Below, piece by piece: positions 25,836 through 34,113 of a stretch of 64,000 bases of DNA. Position 1 is the stretch's first letter, and each line of letters starts with the position of its first letter. Both the position numbers and the translations under genes were made by a program. Source of the stretch: Zestomonas carbonaria (GTDB lineage: Bacteria; Pseudomonadota; Gammaproteobacteria; Pseudomonadales; Pseudomonadaceae); contig NZ_CAJFCI010000080.1 in NCBI RefSeq assembly GCF_904061905.1, forward strand, positions 186,001-250,000, written 5' to 3'. The notes below the pieces were generated by a model. The model was not told the origin of the DNA. It saw only the letters and a program-made list of their open reading frames with translations, and did not search any database.

Positions 25836-27086
25836 ATGCAACGTTATTCCGGCTTCGGCCTGTTCAAACACTCGTTCAGCCACCACGAGAACTGGCAGCG
25901 CATGTGGCGCAACCCGACGCCCAAGCCGGTCTACGACGTGCTCATCGTCGGTGGCGGCGGCCACGGCCTGGCCACCGCCTACTACCTGGCCAAGGAGTTC
26001 GGCGTGCGCAACGTCGCGGTGGTGGAGAAGGGCTGGCTGGGCGGCGGCAACACCGCGCGCAACACCACCATCGTGCGTTCCAACTACCTGTGGGACGAGT
26101 CGGCGCAACTCTACGAGCATGCCATGAAGCTGTGGGAGGGCCTGTCGCAGGACCTCAACTACAACGTCATGTTCTCCCAGCGTGGCGTCTACAACCTCTG
26201 CCACACCCTGCAGGACATGCGCGACGCCGAACGCCGGGTGAGCGCCAACCGCCTCAACGGCGTGGACGGCGAACTGCTCGACGCCCGGCAGGTGGCCGAG
26301 GAGATTCCTTACCTGGACTGTGGCAAGCACACCCGCTATCCGATCATGGGTTCCACCGTGCAGCGTCGCGGTGGCGTGGCGCGTCACGACGCGGTGGCCT
26401 GGGGCTTCGCCCGTGCCGCCGACGCCCTGGGCGTGGACCTGTTGCAGAACACCGAGGTGACCGGCTTCCGCAAGCAGGGCGGCGCGGTGGTCGGCGTCGA
26501 GACCAATCGCGGCTTCATCGGCGCCAAGCGCGTTGGCGTGATCACCGCCGGCAACTCCGGGCACATGGCCAGGCTCGCCGGCTTCCGCCTGCCGCTGGAA
26601 TCCCATCCGTTGCAGGCGCTGGTTTCCGAGCCGATCAAACCGATCATCGACAGCGTGATCATGTCCAACGCCGTGCACGGCTACATCAGCCAGTCGGACA
26701 AGGGCGACCTGGTCATCGGCGCCGGCATCGACGGCTACAACGGCTACGGCCAGCGTGGCTCCTACCCGACCATCGAACACACCCTGCAGGCCATCGTCGA
26801 GATGTTCCCGGTGCTCTCGCGGGTGCGCATGAACCGCCAGTGGGGCGGCATCGTCGACACCACGCCGGACGCCTGCCCGATCATCGCCAAGACGCCGGTG
26901 AAGAACCTGTTCTTCAACTGCGGCTGGGGCACCGGCGGCTTCAAGGCGACGCCGGGCTCGGGACACGTGTTCGCCGCCAGCCTGGCGCGGGGCGAGATGC
27001 ACCCGCTGGCCAAGCCGTTCTCCATCGAGCGTTTCCATACCGGCGCGCTGATCGACGAGCACGGCGCCGCTGCGGTGGCTCACTAA
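25836..27086 (+). CDS. soxB: Sarcosine oxidase beta subunit
   Basis: This 416-residue flavoprotein is the catalytic subunit of heterotetrameric sarcosine oxidase, which converts sarcosine, O2 and THF to glycine, H2O2 and methylene-THF. The FAD-binding VLIVGGGGHGLATAYYLA is at about residues 34-51, and NTARNTTIVRSNYL and a C-terminal CGWGTGGFKATPGSG also match the family. TTAGGAG precedes the ATG. The next gene, soxD, is separated by about 300 bp of hairpin repeats rather than being contiguous. Confidence 0.96.
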   Translation: MQRYSGFGLFKHSFSHHENWQRMWRNPTPKPVYDVLIVGGGGHGLATAYYLAKEFGVRNVAVVEKGWLGGGNTARNTTIVRSNYLWDESAQLYEHAMKLWEGLSQDLNYNVMFSQRGVYNLCHTLQDMRDAERRVSANRLNGVDGELLDARQVAEEIPYLDCGKHTRYPIMGSTVQRRGGVARHDAVAWGFARAADALGVDLLQNTEVTGFRKQGGAVVGVETNRGFIGAKRVGVITAGNSGHMARLAGFRLPLESHPLQALVSEPIKPIIDSVIMSNAVHGYISQSDKGDLVIGAGIDGYNGYGQRGSYPTIEHTLQAIVEMFPVLSRVRMNRQWGGIVDTTPDACPIIAKTPVKNLFFNCGWGTGGFKATPGSGHVFAASLARGEMHPLAKPFSIERFHTGALIDEHGAAAVAH

Positions 27087-27392
27087 AAGCGCGCGTAGCG
27101 CAAAGCTGATGACCCTCTCCCATTCATGGGAGAGGGTGCCCGAAGGGCGGGAGAGGGTGGCGAGGGTGATACCGCGGTCCCTCACCCCCGGCCCCTCTCC
27201 CGGAGGGAGAGGGGAGACAAGCATAAGGGCGGGAGAGAACGGTGCGAGCGACACCAAAGCCCTCTCCCCCAACCCCTCTCCCATAAATGGGAGAGGGGAG
27301 ATTCGTTACGGGAGAGCCTGGCGTCAGATGCCTGGTTCTCCAATCCCTCTCCAGACCGGCGAGGACATAGAAGTTCATCGGAGGCCCCAACC
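27087..27392. repeat. Three tandem GGGAGAGG hairpins inside the sox cluster
   Basis: Between soxB and soxD lie CCCTCTCCC/GGGAGAGGG hairpins at 27112-27137, 27192-27214 and 27273-27298, the densest array of this family in the window. No gene is apparent. GGAGG at 27380-27384 is the soxD ribosome-binding site. The array interrupts a group that should be one operon and may tune the ratio of soxB to soxDAG message. Confidence 0.8.
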
Positions 27393-27704
27393 ATGCTGCA
27401 CATCTTCTGCCCCCACTGCGGCGAACTGCGTTCCGAAGAGGAGTTTCACGCCAAGGGCCAGGCGCACATCGCCCGTCCGCTGGACCCGGATGCCTGCACC
27501 GACGAGGAGTGGGGCGACTACATGTTCTTCCGCGACAACCCGCGCGGCCTCCACCATGAGTTGTGGGTCCACGCCGCTGGCTGCCGCAAGTACTTCAACG
27601 TCACCCGCCACACGGTGACCTACGAAATCCTCGAAACCTACAAGATCGGCGAACGTCCCGGCGTGTCCGAGAAGAAGGCCGTTGATCAAGGAGTACCGGC
27701 ATGA
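27393..27704 (+). CDS. soxD: Sarcosine oxidase delta subunit
   Basis: This 103-residue zinc-binding subunit starts MLHIFCPHCGELRSEEEFH, giving a CxxC zinc site at Cys6 and Cys9. Further ligands are expected among the His and Cys residues around LWVHAAGCRKYFNVTR at about residue 58. It stabilises the alpha-beta interface of the heterotetramer. Its stop codon overlaps the soxA ATG by 4 bp. Confidence 0.95.
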   Translation: MLHIFCPHCGELRSEEEFHAKGQAHIARPLDPDACTDEEWGDYMFFRDNPRGLHHELWVHAAGCRKYFNVTRHTVTYEILETYKIGERPGVSEKKAVDQGVPA

Positions 27705-30700
27705 GCCAGGTCAATCGTCTCCCCACCGGCGGCCGCATCGACCGCAATCAGCCGCTGACCTTCAGCTTCAACGGCCAGACCTACCAGGGCTACGCCGGCG
27801 ACACCCTCGCCGCCGCGTTGCTGGCCAATGGCGTCGACATCGTCGGGCGCAGCTTCAAGTACTCGCGGCCGCGCGGCATCGTCGCCGCCGGTGCCGAAGA
27901 GCCCAACGCGGTGCTGCAGATCGGCTCCTGCGAGGCCGCCCAGGTGCCCAACGTGCGCGCCACCCAGCAGGCGCTGTACGCCGGGCTGGTGGCCAGCAGC
28001 ACCAATGGCTGGCCGAGCGTGAACAACGACGTCATGGGCATCCTCGGCAAGGTCGGCGGCAAGATGATGCCGCCCGGGTTCTACTACAAGACCTTCATGT
28101 ATCCGCAGAACCTCTGGCTGACCTACGAGAAGTACATCCGCAAGGCCGCCGGCCTCGGCCGCTCGCCGACCGAGAACGATCCTGATCTCTACGACCATAT
28201 GAACCAGCATTGCGATGTGCTGGTGGTCGGCGCCGGCCCCGCCGGCCTGGCCGCCGCGCTGGCGGCCGGACGCAGCGGTGCGCGGGTGATCCTCGCCGAC
28301 GAGCAGGAAGAGTTCGGCGGCAGCCTGCTGGACAGCCGCGAGAGCCTGGACGGACGGCCCGCCGCCGACTGGCTGGCCAAGGCCCTCGACGAGCTGCGGC
28401 AGATGCCGGAAGTGATCCTGCTGCCGCGCGCCACGGTGAACGGTTACCACGACCACAATTTCCTGACCATCCACCAGCGTCTCACCGATCACCTCGGCGA
28501 GGTCGCGCCGCTCGACGTCGCCGGCCAGCGGGCGATCCGCCAGCGCATGCACCGCGTCCGTGCCAAGCGCGTGGTGCTGGCCACCGGCGCCCACGAACGG
28601 CCGCTGGTGTACGCCAACAACGACGTGCCCGGCAACATGCTGGCCGGCGCGGTCTCCACCTACGTGCGTCGCTATGGCGTGGCGCCGGGGCGCCGCCTGG
28701 TGCTGTCGACCAGCAACGACTACGCCTATCGCGTGGTGCTCGACTGGCTGGACGCCGGCCTGGAAGTGGTGGCGGTCGCCGACGCGCGCACCAATCCGCA
28801 AGGCACCTGGGTGGAGGAGGCACGCCGCCGTGGCGTGCGCATCTGCACCGGTAGCGCGGTGGTCGAGGCCAGCGGCAGCAAGCACGTCACCGGCGCGCGT
28901 ATCTGCGCCATCGACCCGCAGGGACACAAGGTCGCCAGCCCCGGCGAGCGGCTGGACTGCGACCTGATCGTCAGCTCCGGCGGCTACAGCCCGGTGGTGC
29001 ACCTCGCCTCGCACCTCGGCGGCAAGCCGGTCTGGCGCGAGGACATCCTCGCCTTCGTGCCGGGCGAGGGGGGCTTCCAGAAGCGTATCTGCACTGGCGC
29101 CGTGAATGGTGTCTTCGGCCTCGGCGAGGTCCTGGCCGATGGCTACGATGCCGGTGCCGCCGCGGCTGTCGAGGCCGGCTTCAAGCGGGTCGACGGCAGC
29201 CTGCCGAAGGCCGAGAAGCGCAACGAGGGGGAGAGCGTGGCGCTGTTCCTGGTGCCGCACGACAAGCCGACCTCGCGGGCGCCGAAGCAGTTCGTCGACC
29301 TGCAGAACGACGTCACCGCCGCCGGCATCGAGCTGGCCACCCGCGAGGGCTTCGAGTCGGTCGAGCACGTCAAGCGCTACACCGCGCTGGGCTTCGGTAC
29401 CGACCAGGGCAAGCTGGGCAACATCAACGGCCTGGCCATCGCCGCCTGCTCGCTGGGGATCAGCATCCCGCAGATGGGCACCACCATGTTCCGCCCGAAC
29501 TACACGCCGGTGACCTTCGGCGCCGTGGCCGGCCGTCACTGCGGGCCGCTGTTCGAGCCCAAGCGCTATACCGCCATGCACCGCTGGCACCTGGAGAGCG
29601 GTGCCGAGTTCGAGGACGTCGGCCAGTGGAAACGCCCCTGGTACTTCCCGAAAGCGGGCGAGGACCTGCACGCCGCGGTGGCCCGCGAATGCCTGGCGGT
29701 GCGCAACGCGGTGGGCATCCTCGATGCCTCGACCCTGGGCAAGATCGACATCCAGGGCCCGGACGCCCGCGAGTTCCTCAACCGCGTCTACACCAACGCC
29801 TGGACCAAGCTGGACGTGGGCAAGGCGCGTTACGGCCTGATGTGCCACGAGGACGGCATGGTCTTCGACGATGGCGTCACCGCCTGCCTGGGCGACGACC
29901 ACTTCCTGATGACCACCACCACCGGCGGCGCGGCTCGCGTGCTGGAGTGGCTGGAGCTGTACCACCAGACCGAGTGGCCGGAACTCAAGGTGTACTTCAC
30001 CTCGGTGACCGACCACTGGGCGACCATGACCCTGTCCGGCCCGAACAGCCGCAAGCTGCTGGCCGAAGTGACCGACATCGACCTGGACAAGGACGCCTTC
30101 CCGTTCATGAGCTGGAAGGAAGGGCTGGTCGGCGGCGTGCCGGCGCGGGTGTTCCGCATCTCCTTCACCGGAGAGCTGTCCTACGAGGTGAACGTCCAGG
30201 CCGACTACGCGATGGGCGTCTGGGAGAAGCTGATCGAGGCGGGCAAGAAATATGGCCTGACCCCCTACGGCACCGAGACCATGCACGTACTGCGGGCCGA
30301 GAAGGGCTTCATCATCGTCGGCCAGGACACCGACGGCTCGGTGACCCCGGACGACCTCAACATGGGCTGGTGCGTCGGCCGCACCAAGCCGTTCTCCTGG
30401 ATCGGCCGGCGCGGCATGAACCGCGAGGACTGCCTGCGCGAGGACCGCAAGCAACTGGTCGGCCTCAAGCCGGTGAACCCAGCCCAGGTCCTGCCGGAAG
30501 GCGCCCAGTTGCTGTTCGACACCCAGCAGTCGATCCCCATGAAGATGGTCGGTCACGTCACCTCCAGCTACCGGAGCGCGGCCCTGGGCTGCTCCTTCGC
30601 CCTGGCGCTGGTCAAGGGCGGGCTGAAGCGCATGGGCGAGCGGGTCTTCGCGCCGCTCGCCGATGGCAGCGTGATCGAGGCGGAGATCTGCAGCTCGGTG

Positions 30701-30736
30701 TTCTACGACCCGAAAGGGGATCGCCAGAATGTTTGA
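27701..30736 (+). CDS. soxA: Sarcosine oxidase alpha subunit
   Basis: This 1011-residue subunit binds NAD and THF. The N-terminal 100 residues are ferredoxin-like, the FAD/NAD-fold GAGPAGLAAALAAGRSG is at about residues 176-192 and a second nucleotide-binding half follows at about 330-450. The C-terminal 380 residues are a GcvT-like (aminomethyltransferase) domain holding the folate site. THF accepts the methyl carbon of sarcosine there as methylene-THF. A long frame antisense to it is a shadow of GC-rich codon bias. Confidence 0.96.
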   Translation: MSQVNRLPTGGRIDRNQPLTFSFNGQTYQGYAGDTLAAALLANGVDIVGRSFKYSRPRGIVAAGAEEPNAVLQIGSCEAAQVPNVRATQQALYAGLVASSTNGWPSVNNDVMGILGKVGGKMMPPGFYYKTFMYPQNLWLTYEKYIRKAAGLGRSPTENDPDLYDHMNQHCDVLVVGAGPAGLAAALAAGRSGARVILADEQEEFGGSLLDSRESLDGRPAADWLAKALDELRQMPEVILLPRATVNGYHDHNFLTIHQRLTDHLGEVAPLDVAGQRAIRQRMHRVRAKRVVLATGAHERPLVYANNDVPGNMLAGAVSTYVRRYGVAPGRRLVLSTSNDYAYRVVLDWLDAGLEVVAVADARTNPQGTWVEEARRRGVRICTGSAVVEASGSKHVTGARICAIDPQGHKVASPGERLDCDLIVSSGGYSPVVHLASHLGGKPVWREDILAFVPGEGGFQKRICTGAVNGVFGLGEVLADGYDAGAAAAVEAGFKRVDGSLPKAEKRNEGESVALFLVPHDKPTSRAPKQFVDLQNDVTAAGIELATREGFESVEHVKRYTALGFGTDQGKLGNINGLAIAACSLGISIPQMGTTMFRPNYTPVTFGAVAGRHCGPLFEPKRYTAMHRWHLESGAEFEDVGQWKRPWYFPKAGEDLHAAVARECLAVRNAVGILDASTLGKIDIQGPDAREFLNRVYTNAWTKLDVGKARYGLMCHEDGMVFDDGVTACLGDDHFLMTTTTGGAARVLEWLELYHQTEWPELKVYFTSVTDHWATMTLSGPNSRKLLAEVTDIDLDKDAFPFMSWKEGLVGGVPARVFRISFTGELSYEVNVQADYAMGVWEKLIEAGKKYGLTPYGTETMHVLRAEKGFIIVGQDTDGSVTPDDLNMGWCVGRTKPFSWIGRRGMNREDCLREDRKQLVGLKPVNPAQVLPEGAQLLFDTQQSIPMKMVGHVTSSYRSAALGCSFALALVKGGLKRMGERVFAPLADGSVIEAEICSSVFYDPKGDRQNV

Positions 30737-30799
30737 AGGCCGGCGGCAAGCCGGGACGATGGAATTCGACGGCGCCACGGTGCGCCAGGCAGGTGAACG

Positions 30800-31432
30800 A
30801 TGACCGCAGTGAACGTGTATCAACAGCGCCCGGACGGCGCGGCCCACGCCGAATCGCCGCTGTTCCACGCCGGCCTCGACGAACTGGCGGGCAAGGGCAA
30901 ACGCCAGGCCGGGGTGAGCCTGCGCGAGAAGAAATTGCTGGGTCATCTGGTCCTGCGGGGCGATGCCAAGGACCCGGCCTTCGCCGGCGGGGTACACAAG
31001 GCGCTCGGCCTGGAACTGCCGGTGGCCCTGACCCTGGTGGCCAGCGGCGAGACCTCGCTGCAATGGCTGGCCCCCGACGAGTGGCTGCTGATCGTGCCGG
31101 GCGGCGAGGAGCTCGCCACCGAGCAGCGCCTGCGCGCCGCCTTGCAGGACCTGCATTACTCGGTGGTGAACGTCAGCGGCGGGCAGACCATTCTCGAGCT
31201 GTCCGGGGCGCGGGTCCGCGAGATGTTGATGAAGTCGACCTCCTACGACGTGCACCCGAGCAACTTCCCGGTGGGCAAGGCGGTGGGTACCACCTTCGCC
31301 AAGTCGCAACTGGTGATCCGCCATACCGCGGAGGACACCTGGGAACTGCTGGTCCGCCGCAGCTTCGCCGACTACGTCTGGCTCTGGCTACAGGATGCCA
31401 GCGCGGAGTATGGGTTGGCCGTCGAGGCTTGA
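30800..31432 (+). CDS. soxG: Sarcosine oxidase gamma subunit
   Basis: This 210-residue subunit, related to the GcvT fold, completes the SoxBDAG tetramer. Recognisable parts are GVSLREKKLLGHLVLRGDAK, LQWLAPDEWLLIVPGGEEL and HYSVVNVSGGQTILELSG. It starts 63 bp after soxA. Its last dozen codons and the following intergenic DNA are duplicated in tandem (31401-31640), leaving a relic of the C-terminus downstream of the real stop codon. Confidence 0.93.
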   Translation: MTAVNVYQQRPDGAAHAESPLFHAGLDELAGKGKRQAGVSLREKKLLGHLVLRGDAKDPAFAGGVHKALGLELPVALTLVASGETSLQWLAPDEWLLIVPGGEELATEQRLRAALQDLHYSVVNVSGGQTILELSGARVREMLMKSTSYDVHPSNFPVGKAVGTTFAKSQLVIRHTAEDTWELLVRRSFADYVWLWLQDASAEYGLAVEA

Positions 31433-31640
31433 ACGTAGGGTGGACGACGCTTTTTTCGTCCACCGAGGGATGGCAAAGGTGGATGGGTGAAGCGTCATCC
31501 ACCCTACGCGCTGCACCGCCACCGCGCGGAGCATGGGTTGGCCGTCGAGGTTTGAACGTAGGGTGGACGACGCTTTTCTCGTCCACCGTCGGATGGCAAA
31601 GGCGGGTGGATGAAGTGTCTCCACCCTATGCGCTGCTCCC
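31401..31640 (+). repeat. Tandem duplication including the 3' end of soxG
   Basis: Two units, 31401-31523 and 31524-31640, are direct repeats with an offset of 123 bp and a few substitutions. Each contains GCGCGGAG, ATGGGTTGGCCGTCGAGG, a TGAACGTAGGGTGGACGACGC element with its own inverted arm and GCGCTGC at the end. The first unit starts inside soxG, so the second carries a non-functional copy of the final soxG codons. Confidence 0.85.
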
Positions 31641-31661
31641 TCTCCCACAAGCGGGAGAGGG
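31638..31661. repeat. GGGAGAGG-family hairpin before purU
   Basis: CCCTCTCCC, ACAAGC and GGGAGAGGG form a hairpin 23 bp before the purU start codon, between the duplicated soxG tail and purU. It may attenuate read-through from the sox operon. Confidence 0.7.
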
Positions 31662-31683
31662 ATGAAAATCATTGGAGTCTGTT

Positions 31684-32547
31684 ATGAGCCGCACCCCCGA
31701 CACCTGGATACTCAGCGCCCAATGCCCAAGCGTGCTCGGCACCGTGGACGCGGTGACGCGCTTCCTCTACGAGCAGCGCTGCTACGTCACCGAGCATCAT
31801 TCGTTCGACGACCGGTTGTCCGGGCGCTTCTTCATCCGCGTCGAGTTCCGCCAGCCGGAGGGCTTCGACGAGCCGGCGTTCCGCGCCGGCCTGGCCGAGC
31901 GCCTGGCGCCCTTCGACATGAGCACCGAGCTGACCCCGCCGGGCTACCGCGCCAAGGTGGTGATCATGGTCTCCAAGGCCGATCACTGCCTCAACGACCT
32001 GCTGTACCGCCAGCGCATCGGCCAGTTGCCGATGGACGTGGCGGCGGTGATCTCCAACCATCCCGACCTGGAGCCATTGGCCCGCTGGCACGGCATTCCC
32101 TATCACCATTTCCCCCTCGATCCCGCCGACAAGCCGGCGCAGGAGCGCCAGGTGCTGCGGGTGATCGAGGAAACCGGCGCCGAGCTGGTGGTGCTCGCCC
32201 GCTACATGCAGGTGCTGTCGCCGGAGCTGTGCCGTCGCCTGGACGGCTGGGCGATCAACATCCACCACTCGCTGCTGCCCGGGTTCAAGGGCGCCAAGCC
32301 ATATCACCAGGCCTACCAGAAGGGCGTGAAGATGGTCGGCGCCACCGCCCACTACATCAACAACGACCTCGACGAGGGGCCGATCATCGCCCAGGGCGTG
32401 GAGTCGGTGGACCATGCCCATTACCCCGAGGACCTGATCGCCAAGGGCCGTGACATCGAGTGCCTGACCCTGGCCCGCGCGGTCGGCTATCACCTGGAGC
32501 GACGGGTGTTCCTCAACGCCAACCGCACCGTGGTTCTCAACCCGTAG
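31684..32547 (+). CDS. purU: Formyltetrahydrofolate deformylase PurU
   Basis: This 287-residue enzyme hydrolyses 10-formyl-THF to formate and THF, disposing of excess one-carbon units from sarcosine oxidation. An N-terminal ACT-like domain (ILSAQCPSVLGTVDAVTRFL) is followed by a formyltransferase-fold domain with the catalytic His region INIHHSLLPGFKGAKPY at about residue 193 and the Asp in HYINNDLDEGPIIAQ. TTGGAG lies 7 bp before the ATG. Its TAG stop codon is part of a GTAGGGTGGGCTTCGGCCC repeat. Confidence 0.94.
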   Translation: MSRTPDTWILSAQCPSVLGTVDAVTRFLYEQRCYVTEHHSFDDRLSGRFFIRVEFRQPEGFDEPAFRAGLAERLAPFDMSTELTPPGYRAKVVIMVSKADHCLNDLLYRQRIGQLPMDVAAVISNHPDLEPLARWHGIPYHHFPLDPADKPAQERQVLRVIEETGAELVVLARYMQVLSPELCRRLDGWAINIHHSLLPGFKGAKPYHQAYQKGVKMVGATAHYINNDLDEGPIIAQGVESVDHAHYPEDLIAKGRDIECLTLARAVGYHLERRVFLNANRTVVLNP

Positions 32548-32565
32548 GGTGGGCTTCGGCCCACC
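32544..32565. repeat. GGTGGGCTTCGGCCCACC hairpin overlapping the purU stop codon
   Basis: One copy of the interspersed GTAGGGTGGGCTTCAGCCCACC family begins at 32544. Its TAG at 32545-32547 is the stop codon of purU, so insertion or evolution of the repeat fixed the end of the reading frame. Confidence 0.75.
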
Positions 32566-32695
32566 AAGCGGCGCGGAAACCGCCCTGCCAGGCTTCACCG
32601 GCGGTTTCCAGCACAACAGACGCAAGCTCCAGTACAAGGCCGCGCGGCCGTCGGTCGCGCCTTTGTATTCACGACAACAAAAGGAGAGTTACGCA

Positions 32696-33895
32696 ATGTC
32701 TGGTAATCGTGGTGTCGTTTACCTCGGCGCTGGCAAGGTCGAGGTGCAGAAGATCGACTATCCGAAGATGCAGGACCCGCGCGGCAACAAGATCGAGCAC
32801 GGGGTGATCCTCCGGGTGGTTTCCACCAATATCTGCGGCTCCGACCAGCACATGGTGCGCGGCCGCACCACGGCGCAGGTTGGCCTGGTTCTCGGCCACG
32901 AGATCACCGGCGAGGTGATCGAGAAGGGCCGCGACGTGGAGAACCTGAAGATCGGCGACCTGGTCTCGGTGCCGTTCAACGTCGCGTGCGGCCGCTGCCG
33001 GAGCTGCAAGGAGCAGCACACCGGCGTCTGCCTGACGGTCAACCCGGCGCGCGCCGGCGGCGCCTACGGCTACGTCGACATGGGCGACTGGACCGGTGGC
33101 CAGGCCGAGTACGTGCTGGTGCCCTACGCCGACTTCAACCTGCTCAAGCTGCCGGATCGCGACAAGGCGATGGAGAAGATCCGCGACCTGACCTGCCTGT
33201 CCGACATCCTGCCCACCGGCTACCACGGCGCGGTGACCGCCGGGGTCGGGCCGGGCAGCACCGTGTACGTCGCCGGCGCCGGTCCGGTGGGGCTGGCGGC
33301 GGCCGCTTCCGCGCGCCTGCTGGGGGCTGCGGTGGTGATCGTCGGCGACGTCAACCCGGTGCGCCTGGCCCATGCCAAGGCGGTCGGCTTCGCGATCGCC
33401 GACCTGTCCAGGGACACCCCGCTGCACGAGCAGATCGCCGACCTGCTGGGCGAGCCGGAGGTGGATTGCGCGGTCGACGCGGTGGGCTTCGAGGCCCGTG
33501 GCCACGGTCATGCCGGCGTGCAGCAGGAGGCTCCGGCCACCGTGCTCAACTCGCTGATGCAGGTCACCCGTGTGGCCGGCAAGATCGGTATTCCCGGCCT
33601 CTACGTCACCGAGGACCCGGGCGCGGTGGATGCCGCGGCGAAGATCGGCAGCCTGAGCATCCGCTTCGGCCTCGGCTGGGCCAAGTCCCACAGCTTCCAC
33701 ACCGGGCAGACGCCGGTGATGAAGTACAACCGCCAGTTGATGCAGGCGATCATGTGGGATCGCATCAACATCGCCGAGGTGGTCGGCGTGCAGGTCATCA
33801 GCCTCGACGACGCACCGCGTGGCTATGGTGAGTTCGATGCCGGGGTACCGAAGAAATTCGTCATCGACCCGCACAAGCTGTTCAGCGCCGCCTGA
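32696..33895 (+). CDS. fdhA: Glutathione-independent formaldehyde dehydrogenase
   Basis: This 399-residue zinc-dependent medium-chain dehydrogenase oxidises formaldehyde to formate with NAD, without glutathione. The catalytic zinc region is STNICGSDQHMVRGR (Cys47) and GHEITGE (His68). Structural zinc cysteines are at 98, 101, 104 and 112, and VYVAGAGPVGLAA binds NAD. It detoxifies formaldehyde released when sarcosine or other N-methyl groups are oxidised without THF. AAGGAGAG lies just before the ATG, and a strong terminator follows. Confidence 0.95.
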   Translation: MSGNRGVVYLGAGKVEVQKIDYPKMQDPRGNKIEHGVILRVVSTNICGSDQHMVRGRTTAQVGLVLGHEITGEVIEKGRDVENLKIGDLVSVPFNVACGRCRSCKEQHTGVCLTVNPARAGGAYGYVDMGDWTGGQAEYVLVPYADFNLLKLPDRDKAMEKIRDLTCLSDILPTGYHGAVTAGVGPGSTVYVAGAGPVGLAAAASARLLGAAVVIVGDVNPVRLAHAKAVGFAIADLSRDTPLHEQIADLLGEPEVDCAVDAVGFEARGHGHAGVQQEAPATVLNSLMQVTRVAGKIGIPGLYVTEDPGAVDAAAKIGSLSIRFGLGWAKSHSFHTGQTPVMKYNRQLMQAIMWDRINIAEVVGVQVISLDDAPRGYGEFDAGVPKKFVIDPHKLFSAA

Positions 33896-33923
33896 TCCCA
33901 GGCAACTCCACGGCGTCACCCTC

Positions 33924-33950
33924 GAGGAGCCCACGGGCTCCTCTTTTTTA
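33924..33950 (+). terminator. Intrinsic terminator after fdhA
   Basis: The stem GAGGAGCCC/GGGCTCCTC with a 2-nt loop is followed by six Ts. It ends the glyA-sox-purU-fdhA block 28 bp after the fdhA stop. Confidence 0.9.
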
Positions 33951-34009
33951 TGGCGGCGGTAAAGGCCATCGCGGGCGTGGCCCGCTCCTACAGGGCGCGA
34001 TTTAGGACG

Positions 34010-34072
34010 TAGCCCGGATGCAATCCGGGGAGGGTGGTTGGTTTGTTGTCCCGGATTTCATCCGGGCTACGG
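34010..34072. repeat. Second inverted pair of TAGCCCGGATGCAATCCGGG repeats
   Basis: Two elements lie head to head around a short spacer between fdhA and the convergent betA, matching the pair at 16245-16306. A related GCGGGCGTGGCCCGCTCCTACAGG-type motif is just to the left at about 33970. There is no gene in this 218-bp gap. Confidence 0.8.
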
Positions 34073-34113
34073 GGAGCGTCCTTGCTCCTACAGGTCGGTC
34101 TCCATGTCCGTTG

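Noticed and set aside
27087..27392. CRISPR-like array suggested by three regularly repeated hairpins
   Set aside because: The units are palindromes of a family found throughout the window. Their spacing is uneven and no cas genes are present.
24453..31324. Very long open frames on the minus strand opposite glyA, soxB, soxA and soxG (943 and 1212 codons)
   Set aside because: They are antisense shadows caused by GC-rich codon bias. Their products are Gly/Ala/His/Gln/Val-rich, have no family features, and the plus-strand genes are certain.
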